A stretch of DNA of 64,000 bases from Draconibacterium orientale (GCF_000626635.1 NZ_CP007451.1:1984001-2048000); one strand, 5' to 3'; counted from the first letter of the stretch, positions 50,141 to 59,927 are shown. Notes: generated from the letters alone by a model not told the origin. Numbers and translations are program-made.

Positions 50141-51601
50141 ATGAAGAAAAAGGTTTTAACTGTTCTGCTGAATGTGGTTTTAGCAAGTACATTGTTTGCG
50201 CAGGAAGTGTTTGATTTTAATGCTTTTCATTCCATCTCGAGCAACGAGTTAATGGAGTTTGCCACCGAACTAAGTGCTGATAAATACGAGGGGCGTTTGT
50301 CGGGCTCGCCCGAATACCTTGAGGCCGCCAAATGGTGTGCATCGAAGTTCGAAGAGTGGGGAATTCAGCCGGCAAACAACGGCAGTTACTTTCAGTATTT
50401 CCCGAATGCATATTCCGAGGTAAATTCACTGGGTTCGGTGGTTTATTTTAACGGCGACGAAAAAGCCTACCTCGATTTTCCTGAAGATTATATTCCGGGC
50501 TCCAACTCCGCAAGTGGAACCGTTCAGGCCGAACTGGTTTATGTGGGCCACGGAATTACAGCTCCTGAACTGGGTTACGACGACTATGCCACTGTTGATG
50601 TAAAAGGTAAAATTATCATTCTTGAAAGCGGGACACCTTATACGAAAAACGATGAAACACTGGCCAAATGGTCGCCATATGCTTATCACCGCTACAAATT
50701 CAGAAATGCGGTAAAACATGGTGCGGCCGGAATGATTTATGCCAGCAAACTGGCCAATCCGAACACGGTAAATCTCGAAGGTTTTGTTTATGCACACGTT
50801 GATACTAAAGTTGTTGCGCAAATTATGGCCGATGCCGGAAAAGATTACCAGCAAATTCGCGAGCAATTGAAGAACATGGAAACGCCATCGTTTGAGCTGC
50901 CGGCAGAGCAAAAGGTGTTTATCCGCGCCGAAACAAAATATTTCCCCGATGCGCAGGCTTGCAATGTGGTTGCCATGATAGAAGGATCGGATCCGGAACT
51001 AAAAGATGAGGTAATAATTATTGGCGGACACCTCGACGGCCAGGGGAAAATGGGCGATGTAACGTTCTCCAGCGCGCTTGACAATGCATCCGGTATCAGC
51101 GATATTATGGGAGCTGCAAAAGCCTTGGCAACATCAGAGGTAAAACCAAAACGTTCGGTACTTTTTATTCTGCTTGGAGGAGAGGAGTGTGGTTTGTACG
51201 GCTCGAAATATTACTGCAATAATCCGCTGTTCCCACTGGAGAAAACCAAAATGATGATTAACCTGGATATGGTTGGGAATGGAACAGCTTTTTTTGTATC
51301 GGGAGGTAAAACGCACAGTCAATTGTTCTCTCATTTTCAGAACGCCAATAACAATTTCATTCACCGCGAAATAGGCGCTTCGGCAGTTAGCAAAAACTAC
51401 GGGCGGCCACGTTCCGATGCGTCGGTATTTGAAGCTGCCGGAATAAAAACATTTGGCCTGTGGACTCGCAACTCGGTGTATCCGGTGCACTATCATATGC
51501 CTGCCGACAAAACAAATGTGTTAACTCCCGAAATTATGGAAGACGCCGCAAAACTGCTTTATCTGGGCGTTTTGGGTGTGGCAAACGACACGAAACTTTA
51601 G
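50141..51601 (+). CDS. Secreted M28-family zinc peptidase with PA domain
   Basis: A 486-residue exported aminopeptidase-like enzyme. It has signal peptide KKKVLTVLLNVVLASTLFAQ, a PA-like insert (about 110-235, VYVGHGITAPELGYDDYATV, GAAGMIYAS) and an M28 catalytic domain. The co-catalytic zinc ligands are visible: His in IIGGHLDGQG, Asp in SALDNASG, Glu-Glu in LGGEECGLYGS, Asp in NLDMVGNG, and His in YHYHMPADK. It should trim peptides in the periplasm or outside the cell. It stands alone, with the next gene 73 bp away. Confidence 0.9.
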   Translation: MKKKVLTVLLNVVLASTLFAQEVFDFNAFHSISSNELMEFATELSADKYEGRLSGSPEYLEAAKWCASKFEEWGIQPANNGSYFQYFPNAYSEVNSLGSVVYFNGDEKAYLDFPEDYIPGSNSASGTVQAELVYVGHGITAPELGYDDYATVDVKGKIIILESGTPYTKNDETLAKWSPYAYHRYKFRNAVKHGAAGMIYASKLANPNTVNLEGFVYAHVDTKVVAQIMADAGKDYQQIREQLKNMETPSFELPAEQKVFIRAETKYFPDAQACNVVAMIEGSDPELKDEVIIIGGHLDGQGKMGDVTFSSALDNASGISDIMGAAKALATSEVKPKRSVLFILLGGEECGLYGSKYYCNNPLFPLEKTKMMINLDMVGNGTAFFVSGGKTHSQLFSHFQNANNNFIHREIGASAVSKNYGRPRSDASVFEAAGIKTFGLWTRNSVYPVHYHMPADKTNVLTPEIMEDAAKLLYLGVLGVANDTKL

Positions 51602-51674
51602 CAACGGTAAAAGATCAGTTCAACATTTTGTCGATTTGTCTTGTTACTCTGCTAATACTACTTGTGTGGCACCT

Positions 51675-52442
51675 ATGAAATCGAAAAAAGAACACTTTAA
51701 ACGAACCCTGCTCGACCTGGCGAAACGAAAAGATCTCGTTCCGGGGATTTACAACTATTGCGACCGGTGGTGCGAACGTTGTACCATGACACAAAAATGC
51801 TTAACCTATTTGCACGAACAGGAAAATAAAATTACAGATGATGCGGAAAATCCCGATGAAGAGAACAAAAACTTTTGGGATCAGATTCGCCTGGCATGGG
51901 AGGTGACCATGGAAATGATTGAAGAGGATGCCGAAAAGGAGGGAATCGACCTGAGCGATGTTGAAGCTATTGAATTGCCCGAGCACAAAGAAACACCACT
52001 GGAAGTACAAGCGCGGAATTACGGAATCAACATTCATAAATGGATGAATGAAAACAAGGAGTTTTTTTCCACTAAAGCCGAAAACCTGGTAATGATCGAC
52101 GACGATGCTTCGATGATAAAATACCGCGACGCCGCCGAAGTAATTCAGTGGTACAGTGCTTTTATCGGGGCCAAAGTTCATCGCGCTCATCTCGAGCTGG
52201 AAGAGCGGCAGAATGATCCAGAGGATGAATACGGCCTGTATGCCGATAACCTGGGATCGGCAAAAATTGCCATAATCGCCATTAAACGATCAATGGATGC
52301 GCTGTCGGTTTTTTACTCCGGTTTTCGCGAAATGGAAGACGAAATCCTAAAATATTTACTCGACTTGTCGCAAATAAAAAAGCAAATGCTAAAAACATTT
52401 CCGGGCGTAATGGAATTTAAACGACCGGGTTTTGATGATTAA
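51675..52442 (+). CDS. Conserved-type protein with N-terminal cysteine cluster, function unknown
   Basis: A 255-residue soluble protein. The start at 51675 (MKSKKEHFKRTLLDLAKRKD) was chosen over the open frame back to 51576, which overlaps the peptidase gene. Residues 25-45 contain a CDRWCERCTMTQKC cluster (C-x3-C-x2-C-x5-C) that probably binds zinc or a cluster. The rest is helical and acidic. I do not recognise the family. It precedes the DUF2797 gene by 63 bp in the same direction. Confidence 0.7.
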   Translation: MKSKKEHFKRTLLDLAKRKDLVPGIYNYCDRWCERCTMTQKCLTYLHEQENKITDDAENPDEENKNFWDQIRLAWEVTMEMIEEDAEKEGIDLSDVEAIELPEHKETPLEVQARNYGINIHKWMNENKEFFSTKAENLVMIDDDASMIKYRDAAEVIQWYSAFIGAKVHRAHLELEERQNDPEDEYGLYADNLGSAKIAIIAIKRSMDALSVFYSGFREMEDEILKYLLDLSQIKKQMLKTFPGVMEFKRPGFDD

Positions 52443-52505
52443 TATTTAGTACAGAAAGTGTATGGTACACGATTTGTCTTATTTTCGCGTCAGAAAATAT
52501 TCATC

Positions 52506-53303
52506 ATGGAATTTGAAGGCAACATACGAAAAATGATCACCGAGCTTAATGCTCCTGTAAAATATACATTGCCCATTGGCGATGAACAAATTGATATGAA
52601 CGGGCTGATTGGGAAAGAAATCGCGATGCGTTTCGACGGGCAAATTAATTGTGTGTCGTGCGGCAAGAAAACCAAAACATCCTTTAGTCAGGGGTTTTGC
52701 TACAGCTGCCTGCAAACCGCTCCCGAAGCCAGCGAATCGATCATTCGCCCCGAGTTATCAAAAGCACACCTTGGCATTGCCCGCGATATGGAATGGGCCG
52801 AAAAACACGATCTGATCGACCATTTTGTGTACCTGGCCGTGTCGAGTGCTTTAAAAGTTGGTGTTACCCGCGGTCATCAAATTCCTACCCGCTGGATCGA
52901 TCAGGGAGCCAGTTATGCCATTAAAATTGCCAAAACGCCCAACCGCCACATTGCAGGTGTTATCGAGGTGTTTCTGAAAGATCATTTTACCGATAAAACC
53001 AACTGGCGGGCCATGTTGAAAAACGAAGTGCTTAAAGATTTTGACCTGGCAGCCGAAAAAGAGCGTATTGCCAACTTATTGCCGTTGGAGTTGCAGAAAT
53101 ACATGGAGCCGGAAAACGAGGTTACCGAAATAAATTACCCGGTGGAGCAGTTTCCTGTGAAAATAAAAAGTGTTGGTTTTGATAAGCTTCCGGAAATTAC
53201 AGGAAAGCTTGCCGGCATAAAAGGACAGTATTTAATTTTCGACGATAGCCGGGTTTTAAATATTCGCAAACACAATGGTTACTTTTTACGGGTGGCAATG
53301 TAG
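52506..53303 (+). CDS. DUF2797 family protein
   Basis: A 265-residue protein of the DUF2797 family. Family traits are the treble-clef-like CVSCGKKTKTSFSQGFCYSC, then HFVYLAVSSALKVGVTRGHQ and IPTRWIDQGASYAIKIAKTP, the latter resembling a GIY-YIG-type fold. Its function is not known; a nucleic-acid role is often supposed. I chose ATG 52506 rather than the frame start at 52458. Its 3' end overlaps the convergent polyprenyl synthase gene by 25 bp, so the two transcripts run through each other. Confidence 0.82.
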   Translation: MEFEGNIRKMITELNAPVKYTLPIGDEQIDMNGLIGKEIAMRFDGQINCVSCGKKTKTSFSQGFCYSCLQTAPEASESIIRPELSKAHLGIARDMEWAEKHDLIDHFVYLAVSSALKVGVTRGHQIPTRWIDQGASYAIKIAKTPNRHIAGVIEVFLKDHFTDKTNWRAMLKNEVLKDFDLAAEKERIANLLPLELQKYMEPENEVTEINYPVEQFPVKIKSVGFDKLPEITGKLAGIKGQYLIFDDSRVLNIRKHNGYFLRVAM

Positions 53304-54253
53304 TTCATCAGCTCAATAAGTGATTCGCGTGCTTCGCAGTCAGGAAATTCCTTAAGGCCGGCAATTGCACGGTCTTTAAATTCATTCATTTTTTGCTCGG
53401 CAAATTCAAGGCCGCCTTTTTCGGTTACCAGCTCAATTAGTTCTTTAACAACTGCCGAGCTGTTATTTTTGCGTTTTATCAGCCTTAAAATCCGTTTGCG
53501 TTCACTCCGGTCGGCTTCGTTTAAAACGTGAAGTAACGGAAGGGTAATTTTCTTTTCCTTAATGTCGTTGCCTGTAGGTTTGCCCAAGAGGCCTTTCGAC
53601 TGGTAATCGAAAATATCATCTTTTATCTGAAAAGCAATCCCGGCATCTTGCCCAATGCTGTACATCTTTTCAATAATCACTTCATCATCAACTGCCGATG
53701 CAGCACCAATGGCCATACTGGTTGCAATAAGCGAAGCTGTTTTTTTGCGGATGATCTCGAAATATGTTTCATCGTCGATATCGAGTTTTCGGCTCTTTTT
53801 CATTTGCAGGATTTCTCCCTCGGCCATATCCTGAACCGCACGTGAAATGAGATGAAGGAAGTTGTATTTTTTGCTCTCGAGTTGCAGCAGTAGTCCGCGG
53901 GCCAAAATATAATCGCCCACCAAAACGGCCAGTTTGTTTTTCCAAAGCGCTTTTACCGAAAACGATCCGCGGCGCTCGTACGATTCGTCAACAACATCGT
54001 CGTGTACCAGCGTGGCAGTGTGCAATAATTCAACCGAACAGGCCGCAAGTTTCGAAAATTCGTTGGTTCCGCCATGCAGTTTTGCCGATAAGAACACAAA
54101 CATGGGGCGAAGTTGCTTGCCTTTGGTGCGATAAAGAAAGTTCAGCACAGTGGCCAGCAAAGGAATGTCACTTTGCAACGATTTCTTAAAATAGGGCTCA
54201 AAATCATGCAGTTCCTGTTCAATGGGGGCCTTAATTTTCGTTATCGTCGTCAT
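53279..54253 (-). CDS. Trans-polyprenyl diphosphate synthase
   Basis: A 324-residue class I isoprenyl diphosphate synthase that elongates allylic diphosphates to the long chain used for menaquinone side chains. The first Asp-rich motif is LVHDDVVDES (D85-D86-x2-D89) and the second is FQIKDDIFDY. KGKQLRPMFVFLSA is the substrate-binding region before it. No bulky residue precedes the first motif in a way that marks short chains, so an octaprenyl/heptaprenyl-type product is likely. A single-gene unit convergent with DUF2797. Confidence 0.9.
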   Translation of the reverse strand: MTTITKIKAPIEQELHDFEPYFKKSLQSDIPLLATVLNFLYRTKGKQLRPMFVFLSAKLHGGTNEFSKLAACSVELLHTATLVHDDVVDESYERRGSFSVKALWKNKLAVLVGDYILARGLLLQLESKKYNFLHLISRAVQDMAEGEILQMKKSRKLDIDDETYFEIIRKKTASLIATSMAIGAASAVDDEVIIEKMYSIGQDAGIAFQIKDDIFDYQSKGLLGKPTGNDIKEKKITLPLLHVLNEADRSERKRILRLIKRKNNSSAVVKELIELVTEKGGLEFAEQKMNEFKDRAIAGLKEFPDCEARESLIELMNYIATRKK

Positions 54254-54392
54254 TCCTTTTCCTACTTGTCATTCGATGAACGAACTTAGAATAATTTTAA
54301 ATAAAAACAGACTTTTTATTTAAAAAAACGAAAAATTCCTGATTTTGTACAAATGTTAGATATTCGTGCGCAAAAAAGCACTAAACAAGTCT

Positions 54393-54410
54393 CAAATATT
54401 TATATATTTG
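54393..54410 (+). promoter_or_regulatory. Promoter with overlapping operator of the ArsR-type gene
   Basis: TATATTTG (54403-54410) is a -7 box. It overlaps the perfect inverted repeat CAAATAT-TTAT-ATATTTG (54393-54410), 20 bases before the ATG, a natural autorepression site. Confidence 0.55.
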
Positions 54411-54429
54411 CATTTTTAAAGGTATAAAC

Positions 54430-54732
54430 ATGGTCGATATCAAGGAGATAAATGTTGAACGTTTGGAGGTTGCTGCCAGCATGCTGAAGGCAATGGCGCA
54501 CCCGATGCGTATTGCTATTTTGAAGCATCTGGAAGGCGGGAAAAAATTAACCGTAACCGAGATTCATGAATTGCTAAAGATCGAGCAGTCAACTACATCG
54601 CATCACCTGGGCATTTTGCGCGACAAGGGTGTTTTGTGCTCAAAGCGTGAAGGAAAAAATACCTATTATTACCTAAAATATAATATTTTGAGCCAGATTG
54701 TTGGCTGCCTGGAAACTTGCACCTGCGATTAA
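54430..54732 (+). CDS. ArsR/SmtB-type transcriptional regulator
   Basis: A 100-residue winged-helix regulator: MLKAMAHPMRIAILKHLEGG (helix 1-2), LTVTEIHELLKIEQSTTSHH and LGILRDKGVLCSKREGKNTY (recognition helix and wing). The usual ELCVC metal site is absent; the C-terminal tail ends CLETCTCD, a three-cysteine group that could sense metal, sulfur or redox state. It has its own promoter with a palindrome at 54393-54410 and a terminator at 54754-54784, and no target gene is adjacent. It may act in trans. Confidence 0.87.
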   Translation: MVDIKEINVERLEVAASMLKAMAHPMRIAILKHLEGGKKLTVTEIHELLKIEQSTTSHHLGILRDKGVLCSKREGKNTYYYLKYNILSQIVGCLETCTCD

Positions 54733-54753
54733 AAAAAATGATAACAATAGCAT

Positions 54754-54784
54754 AAGCCGCTGATGAAGATCAAGCGGTTTTTTT
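54754..54784 (+). terminator. Terminator after the ArsR-type gene
   Basis: AAGCCGCTGAT (54754-54764) pairs with ATCAAGCGGTTT (54769-54780) with one bulge, followed by seven T's. Confidence 0.75.
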
Positions 54785-54860
54785 GTGCCCTAAAAAGCAA
54801 TATCCGGATGGGCCTGCAAAGTAGAGGCATTTTCTTATTTTTACCTAAAATTATTCGATT

Positions 54861-55439
54861 ATGAAACTCGTTTTTGCAACAAACAACAAACATAAATTGG
54901 AAGAATTACAGGCTATTCTGGGCGATCATTATACCCTGCTTAGCTTAAAAGATATTGATTGTTTCGATGAAATCCCGGAGGAACAGCCCACATTGGAAGG
55001 AAATGCCAGCCAAAAAGCTTATTACATCTACGATAAATTCGGCATGAACTGTTTCGCCGACGATACCGGTTTGGAAATTGAGGCCCTGAACGGTGAGCCC
55101 GGAGTTTTCTCGGCACGTTATGCCGGCGAAGACAAAAATTCGGAAGCCAATATGAACAAGGTGCTCGACAAACTGGCTAAAATAAATGAGCGGGAAGCAC
55201 GTTTTAGAACTGTAATTTCGCTGGTTATTGATGGCGAAGAGAAACAATTCGAAGGCATTGTAAATGGTGAGATTTTGAAGGAAAAACGTGGAGACTCAGG
55301 ATTTGGCTACGACCCCATTTTTAAACCGAAAGGATTTGACCAGTCGTTTGCCGAAATGGGCCTCGAAGATAAAAACAAGATCAGTCACCGGGGCAGAGCC
55401 GTACAAAAACTGGTCGACTATTTAAAAAAGCTCGATTAA
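54861..55439 (+). CDS. rdgB: dITP/XTP pyrophosphatase (RdgB/HAM1 family)
   Basis: A 192-residue house-cleaning enzyme that hydrolyses dITP, XTP and ITP to monophosphates, keeping deaminated purines out of DNA. Landmarks are the N-terminal [18 protein letters not shown] (SxNxxK-type site), [20 protein letters not shown] with the catalytic [17 protein letters not shown], and the C-terminal [11 protein letters not shown]. It is full length. It is followed by porZ after 3 bp and then recO, so it probably heads an operon. Confidence 0.95.
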   Translation: MKLVFATNNKHKLEELQAILGDHYTLLSLKDIDCFDEIPEEQPTLEGNASQKAYYIYDKFGMNCFADDTGLEIEALNGEPGVFSARYAGEDKNSEANMNKVLDKLAKINEREARFRTVISLVIDGEEKQFEGIVNGEILKEKRGDSGFGYDPIFKPKGFDQSFAEMGLEDKNKISHRGRAVQKLVDYLKKLD

Positions 55440-55442
55440 ACG

Positions 55443-57761
55443 ATGAGAAGATATCTACTTTCTGCATTTTTGGTTCTGACCTTTTTGCTTTCGCAAGCCC
55501 AGCGCCAACAGGGCTCGTGGCAAGATTATCTTTCATATAATAAGGCCAGCAAAATTGCGGTTTCGTCCGATAAAGTTTTCTGTGTAACCGAGGGCGGACT
55601 ATTTTATTACGAACTGGAAGACAACAGTGTAAATAAATTTGGCGGTGCCATTCAGTTATCGGATTTTGGGGTAAGTACCATTGCTTACAGCGAGCAGAAT
55701 AAGGTGTTGGTAATCGCCTATTCAAACAGCAATATCGATTTGCTTTATGATAATGGCGAGGTGGTTAACCTGTCGGATATAAAGCGAAAAACCATAGTCG
55801 GTAATAAGGTCATCAATAATATTGCCTTCGCTGAAAACGAGGCGTATCTGGCCTGTGGTTTTGGGATTGTAGTGCTCAATCTCGATCGTCAGGAAGTAAA
55901 AGATACGTATTACATTGGCGATGGAGGTTCGTCGTTGGAAGTAAATGATATTGAAACGGATGAAAATTCGATTTTTGCTGCTACCAACCAGGGAATTTAC
56001 CGGGCCGATAAAAATGAACCTAACCTGGCTAATTTTGCCAACTGGATTCATGTGGATGATATTCCGCATCCCGAAGGTATTTTTAATCATTTAGTTTATC
56101 ATGCGGGTAAAGTAATTGCCAACTATGCAGCCGGAGAGTGGTATATGGACGAGATGTTCATGCTGAATAACGGAACCTGGGAGCCGTATAATCCTGAAAT
56201 ACGTTTTGCGTTTGATCTGCAGAGTAACGGAAGCTACCTGTGTATTGCCAGCCGCGATGTGGTTTTTATCATCGACAGTAATCACGAGCCAATAGGACGA
56301 ATTGATGGCTACAAATTTAACGACAGAACTGTAGAAAGTATCGCTCCAAAAAGTGCGGGTGTGTCAGCCGACGGTTCGGTTTGGATTGCTGACGATAAGG
56401 AAGTGTTGGTGCGCTATTATAGCGAACGTTTTGAGCAAACTTTACCCCCCGGACCGATTAATAACGACATGTATTTTGTTGGTGCTTTCAATTCGGAAAT
56501 TTGGATGTGCGCAGGAGGTACCAATGGCTATTTAAGTCCGGTTTTTCAGCGTTTTGGTAGCGATGGCTGGAGCTATTTTACCAATGTAACACATCCCGAA
56601 CTGAAAGGATTTCATAACATATTAGCTGTTGAAGTGGATCCCCGCGATCCGGATCATTTTTTTGTTGCCAGCTGGGGCGGAGGGTTGCTGGAATACCGCA
56701 AGGATGAGCTGGTAGAACGCTATTATAATCTGAACAGCCCGCTGGAAACGGCCTTGCCCGAGCAGCCCAACGAACCGTTTACACGGGTTGGAGGCATGAG
56801 TTTCGACTCGGAAGGAAACCTGTGGATTACCAATGCCGAGTGTGCACATAACCTCCATAAATTAACGCCATCGGGCGAGTGGGAGTCGTTTGAACTGCCC
56901 GATATTGCCAACAGATACAATGTTTCGGATATTATTGTGAATAAAAACGACGACAAATGGATGCTCATTCCGGGAGGACATGATGCGTACGTGATAAACA
57001 AAACCGGCGACCAGAAAAAAAGACTGTTGGTACAGACCTATTTCAGCAATGGCACCGACAATATTATTACCCCGATGCACGATGTTTTCTCCATTGCTGA
57101 AGATCGGGAAGGGGCTATTTGGATTGGAAGTGCGCAGGGTGTGGCAGTATATAGCAATCCGTCGCGAATCTGGAATTCGGATAATTTTTATGCCACACAT
57201 CCGGGGCTTGATTTGAATGATGGCATTTACCATCCGCTGCTTGAAACCGAAACTGTTACTGCTATTGCGGTTGACGGTGCTAACCGAAAGTGGCTGGGAA
57301 CACAAAACTCGGGCGTGTTTTTGGTGTCGGAAACGGGCGAGGCGGAAGTGTTGCATTTCACCACTGAAAACAGCCCCTTACTTTCGAATACTATTCTGTC
57401 GATTGCCATCAACCAGAAAAATGGCGAGGTGTTTTTCGGAACCGACAAGGGACTGATTTCTTACCAGGGAGAAGCCACGGGAGGGGCAGACACATATAGC
57501 GATGTTTACGTTTATCCGAACCCGGTGCGCGAAACCTACGATGGCCCGGTAACTATTGCCGGGTTAATTGAAAATACCGATGTAAAAATTACCGACATCA
57601 CCGGAAACCTTGTCTATAAAACCACATCGTTTGGCGGACAGGCAGTTTGGGATGGAAACAACCTGAATGGCAACCGTGTAAAAACCGGAGTTTACCTGGT
57701 ATTTTGTAACGATGAGAACGGGGAAGAAAGCCACGTCACAAAAATATTGTTCATCCATTGA
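55443..57761 (+). CDS. porZ: PorZ-like type IX secretion system protein (beta-propeller)
   Basis: A 772-residue exported protein with signal peptide LSAFLVLTFLLSQAQ. Two beta-propeller regions follow (about 25-330 and 340-680), with recurring propeller strands such as GNLWITNAE, GAIWIGSAQGVAV, RKWLGTQNSGVF and GEVFFGTDKGLI. A C-terminal sorting-domain-like module begins at VYPNPVRE and ends GVYLVFC...KILFIH. Length and layout match PorZ, a surface component of the type IX secretion attachment complex. It sits between rdgB (3-bp gap) and recO (28-bp gap). The alternative is a generic two-component-regulator propeller protein. Confidence 0.78.
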   Translation: MRRYLLSAFLVLTFLLSQAQRQQGSWQDYLSYNKASKIAVSSDKVFCVTEGGLFYYELEDNSVNKFGGAIQLSDFGVSTIAYSEQNKVLVIAYSNSNIDLLYDNGEVVNLSDIKRKTIVGNKVINNIAFAENEAYLACGFGIVVLNLDRQEVKDTYYIGDGGSSLEVNDIETDENSIFAATNQGIYRADKNEPNLANFANWIHVDDIPHPEGIFNHLVYHAGKVIANYAAGEWYMDEMFMLNNGTWEPYNPEIRFAFDLQSNGSYLCIASRDVVFIIDSNHEPIGRIDGYKFNDRTVESIAPKSAGVSADGSVWIADDKEVLVRYYSERFEQTLPPGPINNDMYFVGAFNSEIWMCAGGTNGYLSPVFQRFGSDGWSYFTNVTHPELKGFHNILAVEVDPRDPDHFFVASWGGGLLEYRKDELVERYYNLNSPLETALPEQPNEPFTRVGGMSFDSEGNLWITNAECAHNLHKLTPSGEWESFELPDIANRYNVSDIIVNKNDDKWMLIPGGHDAYVINKTGDQKKRLLVQTYFSNGTDNIITPMHDVFSIAEDREGAIWIGSAQGVAVYSNPSRIWNSDNFYATHPGLDLNDGIYHPLLETETVTAIAVDGANRKWLGTQNSGVFLVSETGEAEVLHFTTENSPLLSNTILSIAINQKNGEVFFGTDKGLISYQGEATGGADTYSDVYVYPNPVRETYDGPVTIAGLIENTDVKITDITGNLVYKTTSFGGQAVWDGNNLNGNRVKTGVYLVFCNDENGEESHVTKILFIH

Positions 57762-57789
57762 TCGGGAAAAACAGCAGCGAAAATGAGTT

Positions 57790-58515
57790 ATGATTACAGC
57801 TACCGAAGGCATTGTTTTGCACACGATAAAATATGGCGAGAGCAGTGTAATTACCACCATTTTTACCAAAGAGTTTGGGCGGCAAAGTTACCTGATAAAC
57901 GCTGCCCGTAGCCGGAAGTCGAAAAATAAGGCCGGTTTGTTGCAACCGCTGTTTATGGTTGAACTGGAGGCCTACCAGAAACAATCGCGCGACCTGCAAC
58001 GAATAAGGGCAATGAAAAGCCTCAACACTTACCAGGAAATTCCTTTTGACATTGTAAAATCAACACAGGCCATTTTTCTGGCCGAGGTGCTTTATAAAAC
58101 CATTCACGAACAGGAAAGTTACCCCGAATTGTTTGAGTTTATAAAAAACGCATTGCTGTATCTCGATCTGATGGAGGAGGGCAAAACAAATTTTCATTTG
58201 TATTTTCTGTTTCATTTAACCGAGTACCTTGGTTTTATGCCCGACACCACACAAACCGGTTTTGAAGGTTGGCTCGATTTGCAAAAGGGAGCAGTAGTTC
58301 CTTTTGAGCCATCGCACCCGATGTTTGTAAACAAAGAAGCAACGGCGGTTTTGGTAAATCTGGCTTTGCTGAAAATTAACGAACTCGATAGCTTGAAATT
58401 AAAACGCAGCATGCGCGATATGCTGCTTGAAAAACTGGTGGATTATTACCGCCTGCATTTCGATACGCTGGGTGAAATAAAGTCGCTAAAAGTGCTTCAG
58501 GAGGTTTTTTCCTGA
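57790..58515 (+). CDS. recO: DNA repair protein RecO
   Basis: A 241-residue recombination mediator that loads RecA with RecR on SSB-coated gaps. The N-terminal OB-fold is typical (TEGIVLHTIKYGESSVITTI, FTKEFGRQSYLINAARSRKS), followed by the helical C-terminal domain with LYFLFHLTEYLGFMPD. The zinc-finger cysteines found in some RecO proteins are absent, as is usual in Bacteroidota. Its 3' end overlaps the convergent Memo-AMMECR1 gene by 19 bp. Confidence 0.92.
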   Translation: MITATEGIVLHTIKYGESSVITTIFTKEFGRQSYLINAARSRKSKNKAGLLQPLFMVELEAYQKQSRDLQRIRAMKSLNTYQEIPFDIVKSTQAIFLAEVLYKTIHEQESYPELFEFIKNALLYLDLMEEGKTNFHLYFLFHLTEYLGFMPDTTQTGFEGWLDLQKGAVVPFEPSHPMFVNKEATAVLVNLALLKINELDSLKLKRSMRDMLLEKLVDYYRLHFDTLGEIKSLKVLQEVFS

Positions 58516-59927
58516 TCGTCTTTCACAATCACGACTTCATAGGTGTAAAGTTCGGCAGTTTTCCATCCGTCCCAGCCAATTCCGGCTTTGTTTTTTGCAC
58601 ATCTTCCCAGAAATTCTTCTTTGCTCCAGCCCGTTTTTTCGACTACCTGTGGTAAAAAGGTGCCCGAATTTAAACCGCTTTTTATATAAATACCATGCTT
58701 GCCCAACTCAAATTCATCAATCGATTTAATCTTTTTCAGTGGCGTTAATACCGAAACTTCCAACGTCATGTTGTCGAGCTCGTATGGTTGAATCGGGTCG
58801 AAACGCTGATCGTTTGTAGCGGAAACTGCAAACCGTTTAATCATTTCGCGCAAGGTTTTTTTTCCGGCAAATCCGCCAATGCAACCGCGTAATTCATTGT
58901 TGATATAAATGCTGATAAAAGCGCCGGCTTTCTGATCGAGAATGCTGTCATTACTTTTGTCAGGCCTTTTTTCTTTGATGTCCTCACCCAGGAAACGGGC
59001 TATTGAATTTCGTGCCAGTTGCAAAATTTCCTGTTTTTCCGAGCGGCTGATTTCAAAAACAGCTTTTTCGTAAACACCAATGGCCCAGTAACCCACAACG
59101 CGGTCTTTTTCGCCGTAAAGCTGGCTGTCGCCCGAGTTTTTGTAGGCCAGTTTTTTGTATTCAAAATCCTTTTTTTTAGTGAGGTAAAGCAGCGTTAATA
59201 CCGAGGTCCAGCCACACAGTGAGGTGGCAAGATGGCCAATCTTTTTAGCTTTGTTCTTTTCAAGTGCTTTTAACAGCTTTTTGGGCTTGTTTTTGCAAAT
59301 GGCATCGGCTGTTAGCAGGTCTGTCAACTTTGCATTTTCGTAGCTGGGGTAGTGCGAAAAGTCGGTGCTGATAACAAATAAATTTTCAGGAGTAAAATAA
59401 GGCCGCAGTGCTTTTGCCAGTTTCTTGCAAATACCGGCTGAGTGGGTTCCAAGTATTATTGGTACCAGTGTAAAATCATTTCCTAAACGATATTGCAAAA
59501 ACGGCAACTGAACTTCGAGGCTGTGTTCGTAGAGGTGCGATTCATCGTGCTCGGAAAATACCGGTGATGAGGCCAGCAGTTGTTTACCAATCTTTTTATT
59601 TACAGTAATCTCGCCCAGCGGCGTTTCATAATTTCCTTCGGTGTAAACAGCGGCACCGCCAAACGAATAACGGTGGCTCGATGCCAATACAAAAATATTC
59701 TGATAGCTTTTGTTGGCCGGAATTTGTTTGAAGGCGGCAGCGGCAACTTCTCCGCTAAAGATGTAGCCCGCATGCGGAGAAATAAGGGCTCGCAGCGTTT
59801 GCGAGGTTTTTACAGTAACGGCCTTGTTAAAAAAATCCTCCAATTCACCTCGTAAATCGCTGGCCGAAGAAGGGTAAAATTGTCCGGACACTGCCGGTTC
59901 GCGGTTTTTATTTTTATTGAATATCAT
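58497..59927 (-). CDS. Memo-AMMECR1 fusion (AmmeMemoRadiSam B + A)
   Basis: A 476-residue fusion of two domains usually encoded by separate genes. Residues about 8-270 are Memo-like (REPAVSGQFYPSSASDLRGE, ISPHAGYIFSGEVAAAAF, STDFSHYPSYENA with the metal-binding-type histidines). Residues about 290-470 are AMMECR1 (GAFISIYINNELRGCIGGFA). Together with a radical SAM protein they form the uncharacterised AmmeMemoRadiSam system. No radical SAM gene of that type is adjacent; one may be elsewhere in the genome. It is convergent with recO. Confidence 0.87.
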   Translation of the reverse strand: MIFNKNKNREPAVSGQFYPSSASDLRGELEDFFNKAVTVKTSQTLRALISPHAGYIFSGEVAAAAFKQIPANKSYQNIFVLASSHRYSFGGAAVYTEGNYETPLGEITVNKKIGKQLLASSPVFSEHDESHLYEHSLEVQLPFLQYRLGNDFTLVPIILGTHSAGICKKLAKALRPYFTPENLFVISTDFSHYPSYENAKLTDLLTADAICKNKPKKLLKALEKNKAKKIGHLATSLCGWTSVLTLLYLTKKKDFEYKKLAYKNSGDSQLYGEKDRVVGYWAIGVYEKAVFEISRSEKQEILQLARNSIARFLGEDIKEKRPDKSNDSILDQKAGAFISIYINNELRGCIGGFAGKKTLREMIKRFAVSATNDQRFDPIQPYELDNMTLEVSVLTPLKKIKSIDEFELGKHGIYIKSGLNSGTFLPQVVEKTGWSKEEFLGRCAKNKAGIGWDGWKTAELYTYEVVIVKDDQEKTS

